NCBI GenBank assembly: GCA_035308025.1 | Contig: DATGHL010000023.1 | Span: 1 to 64,000 of the forward strand | Length of the DNA: 64,000 nt | Source: Candidatus Binataceae bacterium | GTDB lineage: Bacteria > Desulfobacterota > Binatia > Binatales > Binataceae | Direction of reading: 5' to 3' | Translations under genes and position numbers: made by a program | Shown here: positions 8,311 through 16,007 of the stretch, piece by piece | Layout of the letters: the number at the start of each line of letters is the position of its first letter | How positions within the stretch are numbered: the first letter of the stretch is position 1 | Notes under the pieces: generated by a model | The model's database searches: none | Told to the model about the DNA's origin: nothing | What the model saw: the letters and a program-made list of their open reading frames with translations, nothing else

Positions 8311-9687
8311 ATGAGAAGCCTTCTGGGCGAACGCGCGATCGTAATCGGTGGCAGCCTCGCCGGACTAATGGCTGCTCGCGTCTTGGCCGACCACTTCGAC
8401 CACGTGACAGTTTTGGAGCGCGACCATGTTGAGGACCGACCTGCGCTTCGCAAGTCGATCCCCCAGGGTAGTCATGCGCACGTCCTCCTACTTGGTGGCC
8501 AGCAGGCGATGTCGCGTCTCTATCCTGGATTCGTCGATAGGTTACTTAGTCTCGGCACCGTGCGCGTCCATGTGGGCAGAGAATTTGTGGTGCTGACGCC
8601 GACCGGCAAAGCATACTCATTCGGCGGCGCGGTCAGGGAAGCGCGCGATCTCGGGATAACCTTCCATTATCAAAGCCGTGGTTTGCTCGAACATTGTGTC
8701 CGGCAATGCACACTGGAATCGCCGAACGTGAGTTTCGAGGGCGACTGCATAGTGCGGCGGCCGATCTTTCGCGACGGACGCGTGCGCGGTGTGATTTGCG
8801 GCCGCGACGGAGACATCAAGCCGCTCGTTGGGGATTTGGTAGTGGACGCCGGTGGCCGAGGTTCGCGCGCCCAAGGCTGGCTCCGGCAGGTTGGCTTCGC
8901 GCCCCCCGAAGAAACGACGGTGGGCGTTGATTTCGCGTACTCCAGCGCGAGGTTTGTGGCGCCGGATTACGCGGAGCCGGCGCAGGTCTTTGCCGCGCTG
9001 GGGCCCGGCCCCGATTATCCCAAGGCCGCATATCTCGTCCCGCTCGAGGATGGTGTGCGGCTGCTGACTCTAGGCGGTCGTTTCGGAGACTATCCGCCGA
9101 CCGATGAAGCCGGCTTTCTAGCTTTCGCGAAATCGCTGCATACGCCGAAGATCCATGAGATTGTCATGAACGCGGAGCGTGTATCGGAGATCACGCACCA
9201 TAGCTACCCGACCGCGTTTCGCCGCCATTACGAGCGAATGCCGACTTTTCCAGACGGCTTTCTGGTCATCGGCGACGCGTTGTGCAGTTTCAACCCGGTC
9301 TACGGGCAGGGGATGAGTTCGGCGGCGCTGCAGGCCGAAGCACTTCAGCATGTCTTGAACGAACGCGCCGAGGGACCGGCTCCGCTCGAGGGACTGGCGC
9401 CCGCTTTCTTCACGAAGGCGGCCGAAGTGATCACGACACCGTGGCTGCTGGCGACAATTTCCGATTTCGCTTATCCGCAGACCCGTGGCGTGCAACCGCC
9501 CGGGCTCGAGGAGAGCGGCAGGTACTTCGCGGCGGTCGAGGCGCTTAGCGCCGACGACGCGAAGCTGCAAGCTCTTATAGTGGAAGTTTTCAGCCTGGCG
9601 AAGCCTCTATCGGCGCTATCCGAAGAACCCCTGCGAAGCCGTGTCCTGGCGAAGATGCAAACGGCGCCGATAGCATCAGTCGATTAA
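8311..9687 (+). CDS. FAD-dependent oxidoreductase/monooxygenase
   Basis: 458 residues, AGGAG 8 bases before the ATG. The N-terminal dinucleotide-binding motif VIGGSLAGLMAARVLADH is followed by an acidic ERDHVE segment. The second FAD motif is near residue 320 (FLVIGDALCSFNPVYGQGMS), as in aromatic hydroxylase/geranylgeranyl reductase-like flavoproteins. It likely hydroxylates or reduces a hydrophobic substrate, which is unknown. A close paralog lies at 39301-40704 with the same length and motifs. It stands alone between an IS1380 relic and an IS1595 transposon. Confidence 0.8.
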   Translation: MRSLLGERAIVIGGSLAGLMAARVLADHFDHVTVLERDHVEDRPALRKSIPQGSHAHVLLLGGQQAMSRLYPGFVDRLLSLGTVRVHVGREFVVLTPTGKAYSFGGAVREARDLGITFHYQSRGLLEHCVRQCTLESPNVSFEGDCIVRRPIFRDGRVRGVICGRDGDIKPLVGDLVVDAGGRGSRAQGWLRQVGFAPPEETTVGVDFAYSSARFVAPDYAEPAQVFAALGPGPDYPKAAYLVPLEDGVRLLTLGGRFGDYPPTDEAGFLAFAKSLHTPKIHEIVMNAERVSEITHHSYPTAFRRHYERMPTFPDGFLVIGDALCSFNPVYGQGMSSAALQAEALQHVLNERAEGPAPLEGLAPAFFTKAAEVITTPWLLATISDFAYPQTRGVQPPGLEESGRYFAAVEALSADDAKLQALIVEVFSLAKPLSALSEEPLRSRVLAKMQTAPIASVD

Positions 9688-9714
9688 GGGCCCCTCAGAA
9701 AACCGAAAATAGAG

Positions 9715-9722
9715 CTAATACT
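9715..9722. repeat. 8-bp target site duplication, left copy
   Basis: CTAATACT immediately precedes the left terminal repeat and is repeated exactly at 12102-12109 after the right one. Eight-base duplications are what IS1595-family elements generate. Confidence 0.85.
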
Positions 9723-9747
9723 GGTAATTATCCCCTTGACGGCCGTA
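9723..9747 (+). repeat. Left terminal inverted repeat of the IS1595 transposon
   Basis: 25 bp starting with GG. It matches the reverse complement of 12077-12101 at 22 of 25 positions, the inner 19 bases (TATCCCCTTGACGGCCGTA) being identical. It contains TTGACG, the -35 box of the transposase promoter. Confidence 0.9.
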
Positions 9748-9764
9748 TTCTGATTTGCTAGATT
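9736..9764 (+). promoter_or_regulatory. Transposase promoter, -35 inside the terminal repeat
   Basis: TTGACG (9736-9741), a 17-base spacer, then TAGATT (9759-9764). The start of transcription would fall at about 9771, next to the ATG at 9772, so the message would be essentially leaderless. No Shine-Dalgarno sequence is present, which agrees. Confidence 0.6.
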
Positions 9765-9771
9765 GATCGGT

Positions 9772-10707
9772 ATGAGCAAGGTCAATCGCAACAATCCGAT
9801 TCGGTCTGGCGCTTCTGAAAGCACCTATTCTCGCATGGAATTCGAGCGGCAATTCCCTGATGACGCAACGTGCCTCGAATTCTTGGTTGAGAAGCTTTAT
9901 CCAAGCGGCATCTATTGCTCTAAATGCGAGAAGGTCACGAAGCATCATCGCGAAAGCAAACGACCAGCTTACAAGTGCCAGCATTGCGGACGACATGAGC
10001 ATCCGATGCGCGGCACGATATTCGAGAATTCGGCTACCTCGCTCAAGCTCTGGTTCACAGCGATCTTCTTGATGTCGGCCACTCGATGCGGCATTAGCGC
10101 AAAGCAGCTTGAGCGAGAGCTCGGCGTTACCTACAAATGCGCGTGGCGTATCTTCAAACAAGTCCGTTCGATGCTCGATGAAGATGATAGCCCCAAGCTG
10201 TCGGGCAAAATTGAAATGGACGAAAGCTTTTTCGGCGGCTTGGAAAAAAACAAACACGCGAATAAGCGCCAACACCTTGGGACGGGCGGAACGGGCAAAG
10301 CCGCCGTTTTTGGCATGGTTGAACGTAAGGGTCGCGTGGTCGCGAAGGTCGTCCCGAACACTGGCAGCGCCTCGCTTATGCCTCATGTCATCGAGCGTAC
10401 GATGCCCACGAGCACAGTTTTTACCGATGAATGGGTCGCTTACAACCCGCTTGAACGGCTCGGCTACCAGCACAAACGCGTTCACCACGCGACCAAGGTC
10501 TACGTCTCTGGCGACGCGCACACGAACACTATCGAAGGATTCTGGAGTCTCACTAAGAACGGTATTCGTGGCGTTTATCATAACGTTGGACGCGACTACT
10601 TGCAGAGCTATCTGGACGAATATGCCTTCCGGTTCAATCGTCGTCCGAGTCTTGGGCGACACAATATGTTTGCGGCATTTGTTTCACGCATTAAGAAATC
10701 CGCTTAG
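9772..10707 (+). CDS. IS1595-family transposase
   Basis: 311 residues from ATG 9772; a TTG at 9763 is possible but would lie in the promoter. The N-terminal zinc ribbon has C49-x2-C52 and C69-x2-C72. The ISXO2/IS1595 catalytic domain follows: EMDESFFGG with D150, then FTDEWVAY with D219, and HTNTIEGFWS with N252/E255, the family's D-D-N/E set. The C-terminus has YLDEYAFRFNRR, typical of the family. It would cut and join the inverted repeats at 9723-9747 and 12077-12101. The frame is intact. Confidence 0.95.
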   Translation: MSKVNRNNPIRSGASESTYSRMEFERQFPDDATCLEFLVEKLYPSGIYCSKCEKVTKHHRESKRPAYKCQHCGRHEHPMRGTIFENSATSLKLWFTAIFLMSATRCGISAKQLERELGVTYKCAWRIFKQVRSMLDEDDSPKLSGKIEMDESFFGGLEKNKHANKRQHLGTGGTGKAAVFGMVERKGRVVAKVVPNTGSASLMPHVIERTMPTSTVFTDEWVAYNPLERLGYQHKRVHHATKVYVSGDAHTNTIEGFWSLTKNGIRGVYHNVGRDYLQSYLDEYAFRFNRRPSLGRHNMFAAFVSRIKKSA

Positions 10708-10720
10708 AGAGGAAATTCTC

Positions 10721-10945
10721 ATGGCATTGGAAACGTTTGAACGCCAGTTACTTACAGATGCAACAGAGGCAATTGGCAGCATGTCACTAGTCTTGAGCGC
10801 CGTGATAAGTGTCCTTGGGCAAGATGTTACCAACTTGAAGCCGCGACTACTCCACGCCCTTACTACTAGCTCTAATGATTTCAGTGCCATCGGCGATATG
10901 GAGCGAATGCTCCGTCACGCCCGGACTTTCATCGATTCGATTTAA
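10721..10945 (+). CDS. Small passenger protein of unknown function
   Basis: 74 residues; GAGGAAA lies about 6 bases before ATG 10721, 13 bp after the transposase stop. Composition suggests a small helical soluble protein (ETFERQLLTDATEAIGSM at the start, DMERMLRHARTFIDSI at the end). No family recognised. It is co-oriented with the transposase and probably co-transcribed. A longer frame reading into it from inside the transposase gene is a shadow. Confidence 0.6.
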   Translation: MALETFERQLLTDATEAIGSMSLVLSAVISVLGQDVTNLKPRLLHALTTSSNDFSAIGDMERMLRHARTFIDSI

Positions 10946-11025
10946 TTTAGCGAGACCATCTCGGAGAGGTTTGAGCCAAATCGCAATTCGGCCAACTAAT
11001 TGGTTGGAATTCGTATCGTCTTTGT

Positions 11026-12000
11026 TCATTTCTTTTCTCGCTTCTGTATGGCCTTCGCTAGGTCGTTAAAGAACCTCCCCTTATTGGGATGTTCTGATAC
11101 ATCCTTATCCCGTGACTTGCGTGACGGCTTGGGTTTAGATTCTTCCATCGCCGTTTCAACAGGCTTATCGTCGTCTCGCTTCTTCATCGCTTCTACAATC
11201 CTTTTCTCGAATTCTACTAGTTTAGGTTGATTGAGAATTTCGAGAATTTTGGTTGACGGGACAACCATAGAAATTCCAGTATGCCATTTTGTAGCGCCCG
11301 AAGTAGCACCTTCGGCGTTTGTCGGATAATAACCATGCACTAGACCAAGCAAATACATATCGCCCAGTGCCATCCCAATTTCGGGGTCAAATGTTGTCCG
11401 AGAGCGGCGCAGCGCCGATACACCTACAGTTTGCCGAACAATCACCGGCGATCCGCTTAGGCCCCCGAGCGAGAGCGCTTCGACCAAATGTAAGAGCGCG
11501 TCACTGTAATTTCGCGTCGGAATAAGCTCATTCGCCATCATGGCGATATGGCCATGTCGAACAATTGGAGTTACTTGCGCCCTTCCTGCCCATTCGCGGA
11601 AAAGGCCGACTATAAAAACTTCGTCTCCTATGCCAATTCCTATCAGATCAAGATTTACTTCCGTAATGAATCGGCTAACTGGAAAGGTTGCGGTCCGGCC
11701 ACGCAAGCCCCAAGGAAAGACAGCAGCATCGACAGAACTATCCGTCGGGTGATACCACCATTTGTGTTGAGGCTGTTGACTCAGTTGGACATGCGATTGC
11801 CCAGCCCTATCATTAAATCTTATTGCAAAAGGCTGGTTGAGCTTAGACGCAACATGATGAGCGGTTATGAGATAGATGGCACCTCCAGGGGTGCGATTTA
11901 GATCAACAAGAAAGCCAGTACCCTTTGCGACAAAGGTACCGCCCGGCGTTTGATAGCCGAGATAAACAATAGATCGGAGGGCAGCATCGGGTACGCGCAT
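11026..12000 (-). CDS. Trypsin-like serine protease carried by the transposon
   Basis: 324 residues from ATG 12000 (GAGG 5 bases upstream); a TTG at 12060 would add 20 residues. A chymotrypsin-fold triad is visible: H49 in ITAHHV, D91 in SSVDAAVF, S183 in GLSGSPVI. No signal peptide or TM helix is seen, so it is probably cytosolic, unlike DegP-type proteases, and it has no PDZ domain. The last 60 residues are Lys/Glu-rich and probably disordered. As a transposon passenger it could serve defence, stress or element maintenance; nothing in the sequence decides this. Confidence 0.8.
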   Translation of the reverse strand: MRVPDAALRSIVYLGYQTPGGTFVAKGTGFLVDLNRTPGGAIYLITAHHVASKLNQPFAIRFNDRAGQSHVQLSQQPQHKWWYHPTDSSVDAAVFPWGLRGRTATFPVSRFITEVNLDLIGIGIGDEVFIVGLFREWAGRAQVTPIVRHGHIAMMANELIPTRNYSDALLHLVEALSLGGLSGSPVIVRQTVGVSALRRSRTTFDPEIGMALGDMYLLGLVHGYYPTNAEGATSGATKWHTGISMVVPSTKILEILNQPKLVEFEKRIVEAMKKRDDDKPVETAMEESKPKPSRKSRDKDVSEHPNKGRFFNDLAKAIQKREKK

Positions 12001-12059
12001 AGTCGCCTCACGCGATATGCGCGGCGCGACAGCATCTAGTCCGCGAAATCGCAGGGCCA

Positions 12060-12088
12060 AGGCTAGCCCCTCCCCTTACGGCCGTCAA
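12060..12088 (-). promoter_or_regulatory. Possible protease promoter in the right terminal repeat
   Basis: Mirror image of the left end: TTGACG (12088-12083) inside the repeat, 17-base spacer, then TAGCCT (12065-12060). The -10 is weaker than at the left end. It would place transcription start about 50 bases before the ATG at 12000. Confidence 0.4.
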
Positions 12089-12101
12089 GGGGATAGGTTC
12101 C
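12077..12101 (-). repeat. Right terminal inverted repeat of the IS1595 transposon
   Basis: 25 bp. The reverse complement begins GGAACC and continues with the same 19-base core as the left end (22 of 25 identical overall). Confidence 0.9.
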
Positions 12102-12109
12102 CTAATACT
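12102..12109. repeat. 8-bp target site duplication, right copy
   Basis: CTAATACT, identical to 9715-9722. Its first three bases are the stop codon (TAG on the minus strand) of the lipoprotein gene, so the insertion did not alter that protein. Confidence 0.85.
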
Positions 12110-12833
12110 GGCCCTGCACAATCGGCTGTACGGTAATCTTGTCTTGCAGATTTTCGAGCGCCGCCTGCGCGCCTTGCGCGGTGAGATCATTGGCCCGCAC
12201 CCAGCGGCCGTTGTTCGCAATAAATGTTGGCAGGTCGAAAACGTTGTCACTTAGCGACTTCTGTTCCTTCGCGAAATTCGCCGTCCAGACAATTTGTTGA
12301 GATTTCTCGTCAACAAACTTCAACGTGAAAGCAACCGACGCCGGCGACTGCGCCGCATAGTCGTAACCGACGCGCTCCTTATAGTGATGCACCGAACCGT
12401 AGAGTACGCCGTCCGCGCCGAGCTTGCGGCCAAGTTCCAGGGCGTTCTGATCCATATCCGCTGCGGTCGTCGGCGGCATCTGCTGCAGGATGTTTGCGAC
12501 GTCCTCTTGAGTCACGACGGTCCAGCCGCCGAGAATTGTCGCGCGGGCGTAGACTTCCGCCGTCGCCGATTCGGTCGCACCGGGCGCCAGGTTATGCTCG
12601 ATCTTGTCCGGCTCCTCAATCAACGGCATCACAGCGATCTTGTGCACGATGACCGTCTTGCTCGAACGCACCGCGTGGATCTCGAGCCCGGGCGTGCCGT
12701 GAAATCCGGGCAGGATGTGCGCGACGTTGCCCATTTCCTGATACTCGCTGGTCTCCTGCAGACGCTCGCACGCCGCGAGCGCGAAGACCAACAGCAGCGC
12801 ACCGATCAGGCGCACCCATGACGACGGCGTCAC
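12102..12833 (-). CDS. Lipoprotein of the GNA1162/LpoB-like fold
   Basis: 243 residues from GTG 12833, whose GTGA overlaps the aspS stop by four bases (coupled translation). Signal peptide about 4-20 with lipobox LAAC. The mature part contains IAVMPLIEEPD, EVYARATILGGWTVV, LGRKLGADGVLYGSVHHY and VAFTLKFVDEKSQQIVW. These are typical of envelope lipoproteins with a TolB-N/CsgG-like fold (GNA1162, LpoB, DUF799). Members help assemble or regulate envelope machines; the partner here is unknown. The gene ends inside the transposon's target duplication. Confidence 0.75.
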   Translation of the reverse strand: MTPSSWVRLIGALLLVFALAACERLQETSEYQEMGNVAHILPGFHGTPGLEIHAVRSSKTVIVHKIAVMPLIEEPDKIEHNLAPGATESATAEVYARATILGGWTVVTQEDVANILQQMPPTTAADMDQNALELGRKLGADGVLYGSVHHYKERVGYDYAAQSPASVAFTLKFVDEKSQQIVWTANFAKEQKSLSDNVFDLPTFIANNGRWVRANDLTAQGAQAALENLQDKITVQPIVQGQY

Positions 12834-14629
12834 AGCGCCACCTTGATCGACAGCTCTTTTAGCTGATGCGCCTCGACCTCTGAGGGCGCGCCACTCATCG
12901 GATCGACCGCCTTCTGCGTTTTGGGAAAGGCCATCACGTCGCGCAGCGAGTTGGCGCCGCAAACCATCATCGCGATCCGGTCCACCCCGAACGCGATTCC
13001 GCCGTGAGGCGGCGCGCCGTATCCAAGAGCGTCGATCAGAAAGCCGAATCTGCTCACCGCCTCCTCGCGCCCGAGTCCGAGAAGCTCGAAAACCTTGAGT
13101 TGAAGCTCGGGGTTGTGGATACGAATCGAGCCGCCGCCCATCTCCTGTCCGTTCAACACCAGGTCATAGGCCAGAGCGCGGGCTTGCGCGGGATCGCTTT
13201 CGAGCAAATGCAAATCCTCAGGCCGGGGAGCGGTAAACGGATGGTTAACCGACGTCATACGCCGTTGTTCCTCGCTGTATTCGAAGAGCGGGAAATCCAC
13301 GATCCAGAGAAACTTGAGCGCGGAGGCGTCGCGCAGCTCGAACTTGCCCGCAAGCTGCAATCGCAAGTCGCCGAGAATCGGCCGCACCAACGCTTGCGGC
13401 CCGGCCATGATAAGCAACGTGCCGCCCGCCGCGAGTCCCGCCGCGCGCTCCGCAGCTTGGCGCTCCGCCGCGCTGATATGGCGCGCGAGCGGTCCCTGCC
13501 ATCCGCTTTCGACGGTTTTGGCCCAGGCCAGACCGAGACTCTTTTGCGCGCGCAGCATCTCGACCAGCTCGTCGAGCTCGCGCCGCGAGAGTTGATACTC
13601 GGCGGGCAGCGCGAGCGCGTAAATCGATTCGCCGCGCTCCAGCACTTCCGCGAAAACCTTAAACGAGGTTCCGGCAAAGGCGGCAGTCAGATTCTTCAGC
13701 TCGAGCTCAAACCGCAGGTCCGGCTTGTCGGAGCCGAACCGCTCCTGCGCTTCTTCAAACGGCATCCGAATGAATGGCGGCGCGAGTTTGACGCCCAGCG
13801 CGTATTCGTAGATCGACGCCATCATGCCTTCGGCGACGCCCATGATGTCGTCGAGTCGCGGCCCGGTCATCTCGATATCGATCTGGCTGAACTCGGGCTG
13901 GCGGTTCGCGCGCAAGTCTTCATCGCGAAAACATCGCGCGATCTGGTAGTAGCGATCGAAGCCGCCGACCATCAGCAGTTGCTTGAACAACTGCGGCGAT
14001 TGCGGGAGCGCGTAGAATTTGCCGGGATTGACACGGCTCGGCACCAGGTAATCGCGCGCCCCTTCGGGCGTCGCCCGGCACAGGATCGGCGTTTCGACCT
14101 CGATAAAGCCCTGCCCGTCGAGCCACGCGCGCGCCCCGCGTAGCGCCTGATGACGCCGGCGCAAATTATCCTGCATCTCGGGCCGGCGCAGATCGAGATA
14201 ACGGTACTTGAGCCGCACCTCCTCCGCGGTGTTCTCCGCCCCAGCGCCCAACTGAAAGGGCAGCGCCGCCGACGCGCTCAGGATCTCCGCCGACGCGACG
14301 ATGATTTCAATTTCGCCGGTCGGCAACTGCGGATTGATCGTATTGTCGGAGCGCCTGACGACCCAGCCCTTGGCCGCGAGATAGAACTCGGCGCGCGCCG
14401 CCCCCGCGGCCGCACGCGCTCCTGCCGCCTCGCTCTCGGGCTTGAAGACGAGCTGCACGATCCCTTCGCGATCGCGCAAATCGATGAAGATCACGCCGCC
14501 GTGGTCGCGGCGCGCCGCGACCCAGCCCCAGAGCGCGACTTCGCGGCCTTCATCGGTTGCGCGCAGCGTTCCGCAGTAATGACTGCGTGGCCACGGCGGA
14601 ATCGGGGTGTATGAATCAGTGGGCGACAT
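12830..14629 (-). CDS. aspS: Aspartyl-tRNA synthetase
   Basis: 599 residues, normal for the bacterial-type enzyme. It has an N-terminal OB anticodon-binding domain (VALWGWVAARRDHGGVIFIDLRD), class II motif 2 (FRDEDLRANRQPEFSQIDIE), a GAD insert and motif 3 (GGIAFGVDRIAMM). It charges tRNA-Asp; whether it also charges tRNA-Asn (non-discriminating) cannot be decided from here. hisS lies 48 bp upstream and the lipoprotein gene overlaps its end, so the three probably form an operon. Confidence 0.95.
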   Translation of the reverse strand: MSPTDSYTPIPPWPRSHYCGTLRATDEGREVALWGWVAARRDHGGVIFIDLRDREGIVQLVFKPESEAAGARAAAGAARAEFYLAAKGWVVRRSDNTINPQLPTGEIEIIVASAEILSASAALPFQLGAGAENTAEEVRLKYRYLDLRRPEMQDNLRRRHQALRGARAWLDGQGFIEVETPILCRATPEGARDYLVPSRVNPGKFYALPQSPQLFKQLLMVGGFDRYYQIARCFRDEDLRANRQPEFSQIDIEMTGPRLDDIMGVAEGMMASIYEYALGVKLAPPFIRMPFEEAQERFGSDKPDLRFELELKNLTAAFAGTSFKVFAEVLERGESIYALALPAEYQLSRRELDELVEMLRAQKSLGLAWAKTVESGWQGPLARHISAAERQAAERAAGLAAGGTLLIMAGPQALVRPILGDLRLQLAGKFELRDASALKFLWIVDFPLFEYSEEQRRMTSVNHPFTAPRPEDLHLLESDPAQARALAYDLVLNGQEMGGGSIRIHNPELQLKVFELLGLGREEAVSRFGFLIDALGYGAPPHGGIAFGVDRIAMMVCGANSLRDVMAFPKTQKAVDPMSGAPSEVEAHQLKELSIKVAL

Positions 14630-14677
14630 CGGCTGCGATCCCGCAAGGATACCTATGCGGCTGCACCTGCGAAATAG

Positions 14678-15940
14678 TCAGCGCGCCGGCTCGGAGACGG
14701 CGGCGATTTCGCCGGCGACGACCGCCTGCGGAAGCTCGCGCTGCGTGCCGGCGCGCAGATCGCGCAATTGCACGACGCCCCGGGCCAATTCGTTTTCGCC
14801 GACGATAATCGCGAAATGCGCCCCGAGCTTGTTCGCCCGCCGCATGAGCGCCTTGAGTCCGCGATCTGGCGCCAGCAGCTCGACACAAATACCCCGGCGC
14901 CACAGCTCGCCCGCGAGCTTCATCGCCGCCACCACAGCGCTGTCGCCGAGCGCAATCAGTGCAACGTCGGGCGCCACCGCTCCCGCGCCGCCGGTCGCCT
15001 CGAGCGCGAGCGCCAACCGCTCGACGCCAATCGCGAAGCCGGTACCCGCCACCGGCGCCCCACCCAACGCCTCGACCAGACCGTCGTAGCGCCCGCCGGC
15101 GACCACCGCGCTCTGCGATCCCACCGCGGTCGAGACGACCTCAAAAGTCGTGCGCATATAGTAGTCGAGGCCGCGCACGAGTCGCGGATTCACGACGTAG
15201 GGGACTCCGGCTCCGCTGAGCAGCCGCTCGACCGTTGCAAAATGCGCGCGGCACGCATCGCACAGATAATCGATGCTCTTGGGCGCTCCGGCCGCCAGTT
15301 TCACGTCGATTTTACAATCGAGCAGACGCAGCGGATTGCGTTCGAGCCGCTGATGGCAATCCGCGCAAAGCTCCGTTAGATGGGCGCGGCCGTATTCGAG
15401 CAGAGCCGCACGATAGGCGGGCCGGCACTCGGCGTGGCCCAGAGAATTGATCTGGAACTCCAGTTCCAGCTTCAACTCCTGACGCAGCTCATCGATCATG
15501 ATCAGCAGTTCGGCGTCGCAAGCCGCGTCGGCGCGACCGAAAATCTCGACGCCAAATTGATGGAACTGCCGGAAGCGCCCCTTCTGCGGCCGCTCGCGGC
15601 GAAACATCGGACCCGAGTAATAGAAACGCTGCTCGGGATCGCTGCGATCCAGGCCCGCCTCGATATAGGCGCGGACGACACCGGGAGTCCCTTCCGGTCG
15701 AATCGCGAGCAGCGTCTCCGCCTCGTCGGCGTCGCTGAATGCGTACATCTGCTTTTCGACGACATCCGAGGTTTCGCCGCTCGAACGCTGATACAGTTCG
15801 AGCCGTTCGAGGATCGGGATGCGCATCTCGTGGACCGCGTGGCGCTCCATGATCGCGCGCGCGCAGTCCTCGACCCGGCTCACGGCGCGCGCGCTCGGCC
15901 CGATCAAATCCTGAAAACCTCTGAGACGTGTCAGGTGCAA
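14678..15940 (-). CDS. hisS: Histidyl-tRNA synthetase
   Basis: 420 residues when started at TTG 15940, which has GTGAGG 5 bases upstream; the protein then begins LHLTRLRGFQDLIGP as the family does. A longer frame from ATG 15988 would read through a terminator hairpin and is rejected. Motifs: RPEGTPGVVRAYIEAG, motif 2 YYSGPMFRRERPQKGRFRQF, the HisA motif LVRGLDYYMRTTFEVV and AGGRYDGLVEALGG. It is followed by aspS, the usual hisS-aspS order. Confidence 0.95.
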   Translation of the reverse strand: MHLTRLRGFQDLIGPSARAVSRVEDCARAIMERHAVHEMRIPILERLELYQRSSGETSDVVEKQMYAFSDADEAETLLAIRPEGTPGVVRAYIEAGLDRSDPEQRFYYSGPMFRRERPQKGRFRQFHQFGVEIFGRADAACDAELLIMIDELRQELKLELEFQINSLGHAECRPAYRAALLEYGRAHLTELCADCHQRLERNPLRLLDCKIDVKLAAGAPKSIDYLCDACRAHFATVERLLSGAGVPYVVNPRLVRGLDYYMRTTFEVVSTAVGSQSAVVAGGRYDGLVEALGGAPVAGTGFAIGVERLALALEATGGAGAVAPDVALIALGDSAVVAAMKLAGELWRRGICVELLAPDRGLKALMRRANKLGAHFAIIVGENELARGVVQLRDLRAGTQRELPQAVVAGEIAAVSEPAR

Positions 15941-15953
15941 ATCAGCCTCACTC

Positions 15954-15983
15954 AAATAAAAAGGGCCGCCCGCCGGGCGGCCC
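15954..15983 (-). terminator. Rho-independent terminator after the thiolase gene
   Basis: On the minus strand a perfect 9-bp GC stem (GGGCCGCCC/GGGCGGCCC, 15983-15963, 3-base loop) is followed by TTTTTATTT. It lies 25 bp past the thiolase stop and 14 bp before the chosen hisS start. Confidence 0.85.
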
Positions 15984-16007
15984 CTCATGCCCTTCGCGAA
16001 TCCTCGA

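Larger units (their letters stand above)
9723..12101 (+). mobile_element. IS1595-family transposon with passenger genes (2379 bp)
   Basis: Bounded by 25-bp terminal inverted repeats and an 8-bp direct duplication (CTAATACT). It holds the transposase (plus), a 74-residue unknown protein (plus) and a trypsin-like serine protease (minus). IS1595 elements with passenger genes are known as a group, and this one looks intact. It went in exactly at the stop codon of the lipoprotein gene 12102-12833, leaving the stop inside the duplicated target. The transposase region reads visibly less GC-rich than its neighbours. All frames are open, so it may be active or recent. Confidence 0.9.

Noticed and set aside
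13004-14143. 379-residue plus-strand frame opposite aspS
   Set aside because: Composition is Arg/Ala/Glu-rich with no domain, while aspS reads cleanly on the other strand.
15926-15988. ATG 15988 as the hisS start
   Set aside because: It lies inside the terminator hairpin at 15963-15983; TTG 15940 has a ribosome site and gives the family N-terminus.
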